Source of the DNA: an uncultured SAR116 cluster alpha proteobacterium
GTDB lineage: Bacteria; Pseudomonadota; Alphaproteobacteria; Puniceispirillales; Marisalimonadaceae
DNA: 32,122 nt
Direction: 5' to 3'
NCBI GenBank assembly: GCA_902630555.1
Contig: CACOVB010000011.1
Span: 1 to 32,122 of the forward strand
Shown here: piece after piece, positions 10,601-20,269 of the stretch
Layout of the letters: every line of letters begins with the position of its first letter
Numbering within the stretch: the first letter of the stretch is position 1
Notes under the pieces: model-generated
Told to the model about the DNA's origin: nothing
Databases searched by the model: none
The model's input: only the letters and a program-made list of their open reading frames with translations
Program-made: the position numbers and the translations under genes

Positions 10601-11635
10601 ATGATAAATAAGCTAACTATACGTACACCAAATGATATGCATGTTCATTTCAGAGACAATGATTTACTTAGCCTTGTTGTCCCACAAACAGATAGATATT
10701 TCAATTACTGCATAGTAATGCCCAATTTAATACCTCCAATAACTAATCAGGAAATGGCAATTCGTTATTTAAATAGAATAAAAAAGCATATTAAAAAAGG
10801 CTTAAAACCATTAATGACCTTTTATTTAAATGAAAAAATAAAAATTGATGATATGATCAAAGCATATAAAAATAAAAATATTTTTGCTTTAAAATTATAC
10901 CCAAAAGGAGCAACTACAAACTCAGAAATGGGTGTGAAAAATCTTGAAAACATTTTTAAAATATTATCCTCAATGGAAGAAAATAATATACCATTATTAA
11001 TACATGGTGAAGATACTGACAAAAATATTGATATTTTCGATAGAGAAAAAAGCTTTATTGACAAATATCTTTTCAAAATTATTCGAGAATTTCCTAATTT
11101 ACGAATTGTCTTAGAACACATTACTACATCTGATGCAGTTCATTTTGTAAAAGAGAATAAAAATATAGCTGCTACAATTACTCCTCATCATTTAGCTTCT
11201 AATAGAAATGATATGTTAGTAGGAGGTATAAGACCTCATTTATATTGTTTACCAATATTGAAAAGAAGAAATCACCAAGAGGCATTAATTAAGATTGCAA
11301 CTTCAGGAAATAAAAAGTTTTTTTTAGGAACCGATTCTGCTCCTCATGACATAAAATTAAAAGAAAACGATTGTGGATGCGCAGGTGTGTTTAACACTGT
11401 CAACTCTATTGAGATTTTAACCCAAATATTTGATCAACAAAATTCTTTAAAAAACCTTGAAAATTTTGTTAGCAATAATAGTGCTAATTTTTATAATCTA
11501 CAACAGAATGAATCAACAATTACTCTTATTAAAATGGATATGCCAATTAACTTTCCCAAAAGCTTAAAAAAAAATAATGTAATTTTAAAAATTTATAAAC
11601 CAAACTTCCCTGTTTTCTGGAAAATAAAAAAATAA
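10601..11635 (+). CDS. pyrC: Dihydroorotase (class II)
   Basis: TIRTPNDMHVHFRD, KLYPKGATTNSEMG, LLIHGED, EHITTSDAV, ATITPHHL, FLGTDSAPH. Confidence 0.95.
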   Translation: MINKLTIRTPNDMHVHFRDNDLLSLVVPQTDRYFNYCIVMPNLIPPITNQEMAIRYLNRIKKHIKKGLKPLMTFYLNEKIKIDDMIKAYKNKNIFALKLYPKGATTNSEMGVKNLENIFKILSSMEENNIPLLIHGEDTDKNIDIFDREKSFIDKYLFKIIREFPNLRIVLEHITTSDAVHFVKENKNIAATITPHHLASNRNDMLVGGIRPHLYCLPILKRRNHQEALIKIATSGNKKFFLGTDSAPHDIKLKENDCGCAGVFNTVNSIEILTQIFDQQNSLKNLENFVSNNSANFYNLQQNESTITLIKMDMPINFPKSLKKNNVILKIYKPNFPVFWKIKK

Positions 11636-11643
11636 TATTTCTT

Positions 11644-12048
11644 ATGTTAAAAAAAGAACATATAAAATTTTTAATCATTCATTGCTCTGATACGGGTGAC
11701 AATAATAATATTGATGCATCTTACATACATAATATGCATCTAGACTTTGGTTGGGATGGAATAGGTTATCACAAAATAATACTTAGATCTGGAAAAGTTG
11801 AGAATGGAAGGCCAGAATTTTGGATAGGCGCTCATGTAAAAGGAAAAAATGAACATAGTCTTGGAGTTTGTTTAATTGGAACAAATAAATTTACACGTAA
11901 CCAATTCTCATCATTAAAAAATGTATTATTAAGATGGAAGAAAAAATATCCAAATGCTAAAATTATTGGTCATAGAGACGCAATCAATACTAAAAAAACA
12001 TGTCCAAATTTTGATGTAAGATCATGGTGCAAAGAAAACTCAATTTAA
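11644..12048 (+). CDS. N-acetylmuramoyl-L-alanine amidase, T7-lysozyme/PGRP-like (Amidase_2)
   Basis: IIHCSDTG, GWDGIGYHKIILRSGKVENGRP, LGVCLIGTNKF, GHRDAINTKKTCPNFDVRSW; equivalents of the T7 lysozyme Zn ligands (His, His, Cys) and catalytic Tyr/Lys appear present. Confidence 0.88.
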   Translation: MLKKEHIKFLIIHCSDTGDNNNIDASYIHNMHLDFGWDGIGYHKIILRSGKVENGRPEFWIGAHVKGKNEHSLGVCLIGTNKFTRNQFSSLKNVLLRWKKKYPNAKIIGHRDAINTKKTCPNFDVRSWCKENSI

Positions 12049-12053
12049 AAATA

Positions 12054-12824
12054 ATGGAAGTTAAAACATCATTAGCTGATTTACAAAAACTTCCTGATTC
12101 AAAATCAAATTTAGAAACTCAACTCTTGTTTGGAGAAAAAATAGAAGTCATTTGTGAAAAAAAAGCAGGTTGGTTTTTTTGCAAATCACTGACTGATAAT
12201 TACAAAGGTTGGATAAAAAAAAATCAAGTTGGTGTAAAATTAAAAGAAAAAAATTTCAAAGTTTCAGTATTAACAACCTTAATCTATGACAAACCAGACA
12301 TTAAATCAAATTTGTTAAATAGATTACATTTAAATTCAAAATTACAAGTATTGAAATCAGCTAATAATTGGTCAAGTTTCTATTATAAAAATAAAATAGC
12401 ATTTGTTTTTAATAAACATATTTCAACTATTTTAGAAAAACCAAAAGCTGTGAAAAACTTCGTTGAAACTGCAAAAAATTTTTTAAACACAGTTTATTTA
12501 TGGGGCGGTAAAAGTCACTTAGGTTTGGATTGTTCAGGGCTAGTTCAATTGTGCTTAGAAAATCAAGGTGTCTCATTTCCAAGAAATACCAAAGATCAAT
12601 TTCATTGCAAAATTTTAAAATCAATACATGAAGATGAAATTAATTATGGAACTTTAATTTTTTGGAAAGGTCATGTTGCAATAGCGATAAATAAATCTCA
12701 AATCATTCATGCAAACGCTCATCATATGAAGGTTGTAATAGAAAACTTAAAAACCGCAAAAAAAAGAATTGAACCAATTTATGGAAATGTTGTTGGCTAT
12801 AAAAAATTAATTAAAGAGAATTGA
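12054..12824 (+). CDS. SH3b + NlpC/P60 family peptidoglycan hydrolase
   Basis: YLWGGKSHLGLDCSGLVQLCLENQG, NYGTLIFWKGHVAIAI, IIHANAHH (Cys-His-His) preceded by an SH3-like segment. Start set to ATG 12054 (MEVKTS); the track's 12024 start overlaps the amidase. Confidence 0.88.
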   Translation: MEVKTSLADLQKLPDSKSNLETQLLFGEKIEVICEKKAGWFFCKSLTDNYKGWIKKNQVGVKLKEKNFKVSVLTTLIYDKPDIKSNLLNRLHLNSKLQVLKSANNWSSFYYKNKIAFVFNKHISTILEKPKAVKNFVETAKNFLNTVYLWGGKSHLGLDCSGLVQLCLENQGVSFPRNTKDQFHCKILKSIHEDEINYGTLIFWKGHVAIAINKSQIIHANAHHMKVVIENLKTAKKRIEPIYGNVVGYKKLIKEN

Positions 12825-14723
12825 ATGAAAAAGCTTTTTGAAAATATTTTTGAACTTAACAGATATATAAAAATTTCAATACAATTATTAGTTGACGGAT
12901 GTTTGATTTATGTGAGTTTGTTCAGTGCTTGGTTTATTAGGTTAGAACAAACTTCATTTTTTTTTACTAATGAAATAAAAACAACACTTTTAATTTTAAT
13001 ACCTTTAACTTTATTTTTATTTTTTAAATTAAGTTTTTATAAAAACATTGTCAGGTTTATATCAATATCATTCATTAAAACTGCATTATTTGGTGCAATT
13101 ATTTCATCAATTTTTATCTATATAATCGCTTATATTTTAGATCAATTTTTACCAAGATCTGTGCCTTTAATTTATCTTTTAATTTTTCTTATTTTATCGT
13201 GTGGAGTGAGGTTTCAATTAAGTTTTTTATATCATTATTATATGAATAAAAAAAGCAAACGAATAGCAATAATTTATGCTAATGATAAAGGTATTAAAAT
13301 AGCAAATTTTCTGCACCAAGATAATGAAAATAATGTAATCGCTTTTTTTGATGAGAAAAAAACAATTACTAACACTAAAATTTCTGGAATTCCTGTCTTT
13401 AAATTAAATAAACTGGAGAGTATTGTACATGACAAAAAAATTGATTTAATTTTACTTAGTGAAAGCCATATTAGTGATAAAACAAATCAGATTCTATTAA
13501 ATTGCATGCAAAAATTTAATTTGGATGTAAAAAAAATACCAGAAATAGATGAATTTTCAAATTATGAATTTTCTAAAAATCTAAAAAATATTTCAATAGA
13601 TGATATTTTAGGAAGAAAAGCTGTTAAACCAAATCCTGATCTATTAGACAAAAATGTAAAAAATAAAGTTGTCTTTGTTACAGGCGCTGGTGGCTCAATA
13701 GGTAGAGAACTCTGCTTTAATATTATAAAAAGAAAACCTAAAATTTTAATTCTATTTGATTTATCGGAATATAATTTATTTAAAATTGATCATGAAATAA
13801 AAAAATTAAATACCAACATTAAAATAATTTCTATTTTAGGATCTATTCAAAATGAAAATATTTTAGAATTTATTTTATCTAAACTTAAAGTAGATACTAT
13901 ATACCACGCTGCAGCATATAAACATGTACCCCTTATCGAAATGAATATACTTGAGGGCATCAAAAACAATGTTACCGGAACATTTAAACTTATAAGAAAA
14001 AGTATTAAATATAATGTTAAAAACTTCATTTTAGTTTCATCCGACAAAGCTGTAAGACCAACGAATTATATGGGTGCCACAAAAAGAATTGCTGAAATAT
14101 TATGTCTAACAGAGAATTCTAATAATCATAAAACAATATTCTCTATTGTGAGATTTGGGAATGTAGTTGGTTCATCTGGCTCAGTTGTGCCTTTATTTAG
14201 ATCTCAAATTAAAAATGGAGGCCCTATAACTGTAACACACCCAAAAATTGAAAGATACTTTATGACTATCCAAGAAGCTGCTGAACTAGTAATCCAAGCT
14301 GGATCATTAACTCAAAAATCTGGTGAAATTTTTATTTTAGATATGGGAAAAAGTATAAAAATTTTAGACTTAGCAAAACAAATGATAAAAATGAGTGGCT
14401 CTATACCTAGAATTCAACGTAAAAATACTTTGTCAAATCAAAATAATGAAATAGGTATACAATTTTCAGGTTTAAGACCTGGAGAAAAAATGAAAGAAGA
14501 GCTAACTTATAAAACTAAAATAAAAAAAACAGTACATCCTAGAATTTTTAAAACCAAAGATAACTTTAAAGCAAAAATTTCATTCAGAAATTATTTATCT
14601 AAATTATTAATAGCATCCGAAAAAAATAATGTTCAAGAAACAATCAAAATAATAAAATTAATTAGTGATGATTTTAAAAATTTAAATTCAAAAGAAGATA
14701 TCATCACAAGGTTTAGTGAGTAA
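12825..14723 (+). CDS. PglF/WbpM/CapD-like membrane nucleotide-sugar 4,6-dehydratase
   Basis: N-terminal TM segments, then VFVTGAGGSIGRELC, AAAYKHVPLIEMN, SSDKAVRPTNYMGATKRIAE (MxxxK instead of YxxxK), VRFGNVVGSSGSVVPLF. Confidence 0.9.
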   Translation: MKKLFENIFELNRYIKISIQLLVDGCLIYVSLFSAWFIRLEQTSFFFTNEIKTTLLILIPLTLFLFFKLSFYKNIVRFISISFIKTALFGAIISSIFIYIIAYILDQFLPRSVPLIYLLIFLILSCGVRFQLSFLYHYYMNKKSKRIAIIYANDKGIKIANFLHQDNENNVIAFFDEKKTITNTKISGIPVFKLNKLESIVHDKKIDLILLSESHISDKTNQILLNCMQKFNLDVKKIPEIDEFSNYEFSKNLKNISIDDILGRKAVKPNPDLLDKNVKNKVVFVTGAGGSIGRELCFNIIKRKPKILILFDLSEYNLFKIDHEIKKLNTNIKIISILGSIQNENILEFILSKLKVDTIYHAAAYKHVPLIEMNILEGIKNNVTGTFKLIRKSIKYNVKNFILVSSDKAVRPTNYMGATKRIAEILCLTENSNNHKTIFSIVRFGNVVGSSGSVVPLFRSQIKNGGPITVTHPKIERYFMTIQEAAELVIQAGSLTQKSGEIFILDMGKSIKILDLAKQMIKMSGSIPRIQRKNTLSNQNNEIGIQFSGLRPGEKMKEELTYKTKIKKTVHPRIFKTKDNFKAKISFRNYLSKLLIASEKNNVQETIKIIKLISDDFKNLNSKEDIITRFSE

Positions 14724-15309
14724 CTCCAGATGAACTCAACATTTTTTTTAAAGTTATTAAAATTATTTTAAAATCTAATGCTAATGTTCTATCTTTAAGA
14801 TATTTAATATCAAATAAAGTTTTTTCTTTAATAGACAATTTATCTCTTCCATTAATTTGTGCTAAACCTGTAATACCTGGTAAAATTTTATGAACAGAAT
14901 TTTTTGTTCTTAACTTAATTAAATCTTTTTGATTATAAAGTGCAGGCCTTGGACCAACAAAAGACATTTCCCCTTTAAAAACACTCCACAATTGAGGTAA
15001 TTCATCCAAGCTAAACTTTCTTAAAAATTTTCCAACAGGTGTAATCCAAATTTCAGGTTTGCTCAGTAAATGAGTAGCAACTGATGGTGTATCAACCCTC
15101 ATAGTTCTAAACTTAGGCATTTTAAATATAACATTATCTTTTCCAATCCTCTCGGACCAATGAATCACATTATGTTTTGACGTAATTCGTATAGAAATAG
15201 ATATAATTAAAATAGGAATAATAAAAATAAATATACAAAAAAATAAAATTATTAAATCAAAGAATCTTTTATTAAGATCATAATTTATATAACCTTTAAA
15301 TTTTATCAT
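14713..15309 (-). CDS. Initiating sugar transferase (polyprenyl-phosphate phosphoglycosyltransferase, PglC/WcaJ-C-like)
   Basis: KRFFDLIILF, KFRTMRVD, RKFSLDELPQLWSVFKGEMSFVGPRPAL, LPGITGLAQINGRD. Confidence 0.92.
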   Translation of the reverse strand: MIKFKGYINYDLNKRFFDLIILFFCIFIFIIPILIISISIRITSKHNVIHWSERIGKDNVIFKMPKFRTMRVDTPSVATHLLSKPEIWITPVGKFLRKFSLDELPQLWSVFKGEMSFVGPRPALYNQKDLIKLRTKNSVHKILPGITGLAQINGRDKLSIKEKTLFDIKYLKDRTLALDFKIILITLKKMLSSSGVTH

Positions 15310-15350
15310 TTTATTACCAATTCATTCAAATTCAAAACAAAGTTTTAAAA

Positions 15351-16412
15351 TTATAGAGTTTTTTCCATTTTGTTTAAAAATTTTGAGTAATGTCGTATAA
15401 ATTTTGATCTATCATATTTTTTTAAAACTTTAAAAGAATTTTGTAAAATTGTTTCATAATCAATTTTATTATTTATATAATCATTAATCAAAGAAATATA
15501 CGTTTGATAATTATTATTATTTATTATGAAACCATTATAACCATTCTTTATCAAGTTATTCATTCCATCTACGTTATTAACCATAATTAAGTTATGATAC
15601 AACATTCCTTCTAATAAAGAATATGGAAGACCTTCATGTAAACTTGGCAAAATTAAAATGTTACTTTCTTTTAGATAAAAAGAAACATCATTAACAAATC
15701 CAAAACATTTTAAATTTCTATATTTTTTTTTTGAAAAATTAAAAAACTCTGATTCAGTAAATCCAAAAAACTGAAATTTGATTTTATCACTATTATTAAA
15801 ATGATCTAATATTTTTTTTAAAACAATAATACCTTTTCTAATATGTAATCGACCTATGAAAGAAATAACTATATGTTTTTTTGGAAATTTTTCTAATTTT
15901 TTTTCGTTTATGGCTGTCTTTTCAGTTTTTATTCCACATGCAGATCCGTTGTAAATTATTTTTGAATTAGGTTTAATTTTATCTAAAATTTTTTTCATAT
16001 AAGGTGAAACTGTGATAGTAAAATCAGAAAAAAAAGCATTAGATTTTTCTAGCTGAAAAAATAAATATTTTAATAAACCGCTATACCCTAAATAAGTAAT
16101 ACCATGATTGAAATAAATAATTTTTTTAACTTTAATTATATTTGAAATAATCAAAGGAATTAGTGCCTGGGCAGAATTATGACAAAAGATCATATCAGGT
16201 TTTTGTTTTTTTAAAAATACCAAGAATCTAAAAGCATCGATTAACATCCTTGGACTCGTCAACCTAAGATCAAAAAAAATATTTTGATTTAGTGAATTTC
16301 TATTGAAAGAAATTAATTGTGATTTATGCCCAACTGATTTCTCAAAATCAATTAAAGGTTTAACAAAGATATTTCCCATTCTCGAACTAGGATGAACATG
16401 AATTATCCTCAT
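15351..16412 (-). CDS. Glycosyltransferase family 4-like
   Basis: MRIIHVHPSSRMGN start; VISFIGRLHIRKGI and ILPSLHEGLPYSLLEGMLYHNL GT-B motif. Confidence 0.85.
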   Translation of the reverse strand: MRIIHVHPSSRMGNIFVKPLIDFEKSVGHKSQLISFNRNSLNQNIFFDLRLTSPRMLIDAFRFLVFLKKQKPDMIFCHNSAQALIPLIISNIIKVKKIIYFNHGITYLGYSGLLKYLFFQLEKSNAFFSDFTITVSPYMKKILDKIKPNSKIIYNGSACGIKTEKTAINEKKLEKFPKKHIVISFIGRLHIRKGIIVLKKILDHFNNSDKIKFQFFGFTESEFFNFSKKKYRNLKCFGFVNDVSFYLKESNILILPSLHEGLPYSLLEGMLYHNLIMVNNVDGMNNLIKNGYNGFIINNNNYQTYISLINDYINNKIDYETILQNSFKVLKKYDRSKFIRHYSKFLNKMEKTL

Positions 16413-17248
16413 GATTTAATTTGATTAGTCATTTTTAATTTTGAAATTAATCCAAGAATTTTATTACATAGCTTCATTGATAATAAATTACTTGAACAAT
16501 ATATCAGAATGTAAAGTGATATATTATAATTCATTTTTTTCTTTCTCCACTTTAAGTAAGTCCTAAAAAGGTTATTAAAAGAATAAATTTCTAAATGTTT
16601 CTTTTTTATATAATCAAAGGTTTCAAAATGATAATTTTTTGATATTGAGTTTAGCATACCAGATTTACTGACACGATAATGAAATAATGGTTGTTCAATT
16701 CTTTTTGGAAAGTAGCCCGCTTTAGCAAGTCTTATATTAAATTCCCAATCTTCATAACCTACTTTCATTTTCTCATCATAGTTTCCAACTTTTTCAAATA
16801 TTTTTTTTTCAATTAAAAAACAATATGGTATATGATTAATGAAAAGTTGTTCAAAAAAATTATAGTATTTTTTTCTTGAACCCTGACTTTCATCTTCAAG
16901 AATAGTATCAGGAAATAAAATAATTGAATTACTATATTTCATATATTCCATCATTTTAGAAATCGCATCTATTTCAATCCAATCATCGGCGTCGAGAAAA
17001 AAAACATAATTTCCTTGTGCATTTGCTAGCCCCTTATTTCGAGCCGAAGATAATCCAGAGTTTTTTTGGTAAATTATTTTAGCATTTTTAAACTTTGACA
17101 ACACATTTAAAGTATAATCATCATCCGAGCCATCATTTACAATTATAATTTCGATATTACTCCAAGTTTGTTTTTCTATAGATCTAACAGTTTGTTCTAT
17201 AGTTTTCCCACTATTGTAACAAGGTATAATTACACTAACTTTTTCCAT
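16409..17248 (-). CDS. Glycosyltransferase family 2
   Basis: VSVIIPCYNSGKTIEQTVRSIEKQTWSNIEIIIVNDGSDDD, LSSARNKGL, FLDADDWIE. Confidence 0.93.
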   Translation of the reverse strand: MEKVSVIIPCYNSGKTIEQTVRSIEKQTWSNIEIIIVNDGSDDDYTLNVLSKFKNAKIIYQKNSGLSSARNKGLANAQGNYVFFLDADDWIEIDAISKMMEYMKYSNSIILFPDTILEDESQGSRKKYYNFFEQLFINHIPYCFLIEKKIFEKVGNYDEKMKVGYEDWEFNIRLAKAGYFPKRIEQPLFHYRVSKSGMLNSISKNYHFETFDYIKKKHLEIYSFNNLFRTYLKWRKKKMNYNISLYILIYCSSNLLSMKLCNKILGLISKLKMTNQIKS

Positions 17249-18008
17249 AACTGTTATTTACTTTACAAACTGACCAAATTTCTCCCCATATAGTTTTAAT
17301 TTCAATTACATGTATTCCTACCTCAACCATTTCATCTAAAAATTGTTGAATAGTATGTTCTATTTTATGGTCATTATCTGAATAATAATTAATTCCTAAT
17401 TCTTTTCTCATTGGTATTTCCCAACTTCTCTCAAATAAAGGTACTCTAATTAAAATTTTATTACACTTTGAATTTTTAATTATTTTTCTAATAAACATAG
17501 TTCTATTTTTAATATGTTCTAAAACATTTGATAAAACTATAACCTCCCAATCACCTTTTGGAATTGATTTTGTAGCATCTAAATTCATGAATTTTAAATT
17601 TTTATAATTATTATTGACCATAGCTTGATTAAGTTTTTTATCATCATAATCAATACCAATAATTTGGCTTTTATTTTTTGAATGGGCTATAGACTTTGAA
17701 ACAGCTCCATAACCACATCCAATATCAAGAATATTCTCTCCGTTAATTATGTTTTGAACAAAAAAATCATGATATTTAGTTAACTCATGCTTTGGATGAA
17801 TGCCACCACCTAAAACTAAAGCTCTTTCATTAATCACTAAATCAAGATTATCCTTTATTAAAAAAAGCTGTTTGATCCCATTTGACGCATTCCCTCTTGA
17901 TTCAAGTATCAATAATCCTGTAAGAAAATTTATCCTAATTTTACTTGGAATAATACGCCAAAAAAACGATAAGAATGTTGCTATTTTCAATAAAAACTTT
18001 TTTTTCAT
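17235..18008 (-). CDS. Class I SAM-dependent methyltransferase
   Basis: ENILDIGCGYGAVSKSIAHSKNKSQIIGIDYD (motif I) and WEVIVLSNVLEHIKNR. Confidence 0.88.
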   Translation of the reverse strand: MKKKFLLKIATFLSFFWRIIPSKIRINFLTGLLILESRGNASNGIKQLFLIKDNLDLVINERALVLGGGIHPKHELTKYHDFFVQNIINGENILDIGCGYGAVSKSIAHSKNKSQIIGIDYDDKKLNQAMVNNNYKNLKFMNLDATKSIPKGDWEVIVLSNVLEHIKNRTMFIRKIIKNSKCNKILIRVPLFERSWEIPMRKELGINYYSDNDHKIEHTIQQFLDEMVEVGIHVIEIKTIWGEIWSVCKVNNSYGKS

Positions 18009-19087
18009 AATTTATACTTTTTAAATACAATTTTATGTCTTTCAATCCAAAATTTAAAATCAAATTTTTTAACTGCTAAATCTCTCGCATTTTTTGAAAA
18101 TTTTTTACGATTTTCATATATTTTTATCATTCCATCAGCAATATCAGAATATTTAGGAATAACATCACCTTTGTACCATGTTTCTCTTACTTGAAGACCA
18201 ACTCCACAATCTTTTGAAACTAATTCTGGTAAACCACCAGAATTTGAGTAGAGAACAGGTAGTCCACAGGACATAGCTTCTATAACTGTATTTGGACATG
18301 GATCTTTATACTTCAGCATTATATATGCATCTCCTTTTTGATAAATTGATGGCGCATTTTTTTGAGAATATCTTCCTATATATGAAAATCTTTTGCTAAT
18401 ATTTAACTTTTCAAGAATTTTTTTACAGTTAATCAAAACTTTTTTATCTAACTCCCCAGCTAAAATCAAGTTAGCATTTAAACCTTTTTTTATTGCTAAA
18501 TCTAAGCCCTTTATAGCCGCAATCACTCTATATTCTAATGCTGGTAAAATCTTTCCAGTAATTAAAAAGTTAAATGTCTTTTGATTACCAGTTAGGTATT
18601 TGGGCTTTGGAACAAACACCTTTGTATCTACAGAATTGTATAAAACCTCTCCTGGACCTTTTCTTTTTCCTAAAAATTTATCTGCACATTTTTTACAAAA
18701 AATGCTTTGCCAAAAAACATAATTAGCTTGATGATAAACAATTGACATTTCCAAGTTTTTTTTCTTCCAATCTCCCTTGTACCATCCAGAATAAAATATC
18801 CCATTTTGATTAAGTATTATTGGAATATTAGATTTTTTTAAACTATTAATTGAACATGGTTTTAAGAAAATTGCATTTGACAAAATATATACTAAATTAA
18901 AATTAATATAATATTTCGGGAAATATTGTCTAATCCTTTTAATCTTAACAAATGGTCCTCCATAATTGCCGGATATCGCGCCCCCATAAAAAATTTTAAC
19001 GCTTCTAGATTTGTAAATTGAATTAATATTTATAGTTACAAAAACATGTTGTAGTATTTTCCACAATTTTATAATTAAATCCTTCAT
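18005..19087 (-). CDS. GT-B glycosyltransferase (GT1/GT4-like)
   Basis: NTVIEAMSCGLPVLYSNSGGLPELVSKDCGVGL near the C-terminus. Confidence 0.82.
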   Translation of the reverse strand: MKDLIIKLWKILQHVFVTININSIYKSRSVKIFYGGAISGNYGGPFVKIKRIRQYFPKYYINFNLVYILSNAIFLKPCSINSLKKSNIPIILNQNGIFYSGWYKGDWKKKNLEMSIVYHQANYVFWQSIFCKKCADKFLGKRKGPGEVLYNSVDTKVFVPKPKYLTGNQKTFNFLITGKILPALEYRVIAAIKGLDLAIKKGLNANLILAGELDKKVLINCKKILEKLNISKRFSYIGRYSQKNAPSIYQKGDAYIMLKYKDPCPNTVIEAMSCGLPVLYSNSGGLPELVSKDCGVGLQVRETWYKGDVIPKYSDIADGMIKIYENRKKFSKNARDLAVKKFDFKFWIERHKIVFKKYKL

Positions 19088-19116
19088 TATATTACTTAAA
19101 TGAATACATTATTTAA

Positions 19117-20229
19117 TTATAAATCACTTAAGGGTTTATACATTTTTGTATAATGATCTTTAGCCACTTCTTCCCAATCAGATTTGTAAATACTTTTTCT
19201 CATATCATTTATATTTAATTTTTGTTTCGAATTAATAAAACTTAGGATTTGTTTTGCAATTTTTTCTGGTTCATAACTATCTAGCAAAATACCATTTTTA
19301 TTGTTTTTTATCAAATCTCTCGCCATCCCTACATCGGTTGATGCTACAGGTATTCCAGAAGACAACCCTTCTAAAATACCCTTTGGCCCGCCTTCTTCTC
19401 TTGAGGTGACTACATACAAATCTAAGGCCTTATAATAATCAGAAATACTTTCTTGTGTATTTAAATAGACGTGAGAATAAGGTATATTATTTAAATCTAA
19501 TTTATTTTTTACAAAACCTCTCGCTGGCCCGGTCAACAAAACTTTAATTTTGATTTTTTTTGATAAAATTTTTAAAACTTCCACTAATATATCTGGACCT
19601 TTTATAAATTTAGGTTCAAGACCGGAGCTCCACCCAACTCCATCTTTTTGAAATGAGCCAATTACAAATTCATCATCTAAAAAACCTAATTTTTTTCTAA
19701 ATTTTATTTTATTCTTTAGAGATGAAGGCTTAAAAATTTCAGTATTAACTCCAATTGGAATTAAAACAATTTTCTTTTTTGGTATGCCCCATTTGATTAA
19801 TCTTTTTTTTATAAGAGTTGATGAAGTGAGAACATAATGTATATATGGTATACTTTTTAAAAATTCATCAATATGCTGTTTTACATCATTCCCATCTTCA
19901 TATTTGCCATGATAAAAATTAACAATATATTTATTTTTTTTTGATAAATGTTTGTACCAATCAACCCACATATATTGTGATCCAAAATGAATTATTGTAT
20001 TTTTGAACCTATATGGATGACTAGATGTTTTACAAAAATTATTTTTAAGTTTTTTGTTAATAGCTCTTGAAATTTCAAATCCATCACAATAAATCGACCA
20101 ATTTTTTTTTTCAACAACATAGATCACCTTGGACACATTTTGTTGATAAAAAAAATCAATATACATATAATTTATAAATGCTTTGAATTTATTAAAATTA
20201 AATCTAATTTTTTCTCTTAAAATGTTCAT
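19117..20229 (-). CDS. GT-B glycosyltransferase (GT1/GT4-like)
   Basis: KKIVLIPIGVNTEIFKPS, YVVTSREEGGPKGILEGLSSGIPVASTDVGMARDLI. Confidence 0.87.
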   Translation of the reverse strand: MNILREKIRFNFNKFKAFINYMYIDFFYQQNVSKVIYVVEKKNWSIYCDGFEISRAINKKLKNNFCKTSSHPYRFKNTIIHFGSQYMWVDWYKHLSKKNKYIVNFYHGKYEDGNDVKQHIDEFLKSIPYIHYVLTSSTLIKKRLIKWGIPKKKIVLIPIGVNTEIFKPSSLKNKIKFRKKLGFLDDEFVIGSFQKDGVGWSSGLEPKFIKGPDILVEVLKILSKKIKIKVLLTGPARGFVKNKLDLNNIPYSHVYLNTQESISDYYKALDLYVVTSREEGGPKGILEGLSSGIPVASTDVGMARDLIKNNKNGILLDSYEPEKIAKQILSFINSKQKLNINDMRKSIYKSDWEEVAKDHYTKMYKPLSDL

Positions 20230-20269
20230 TTTATATTTTCAAACTAAATTTTATTTTGTCTTTAATAAA

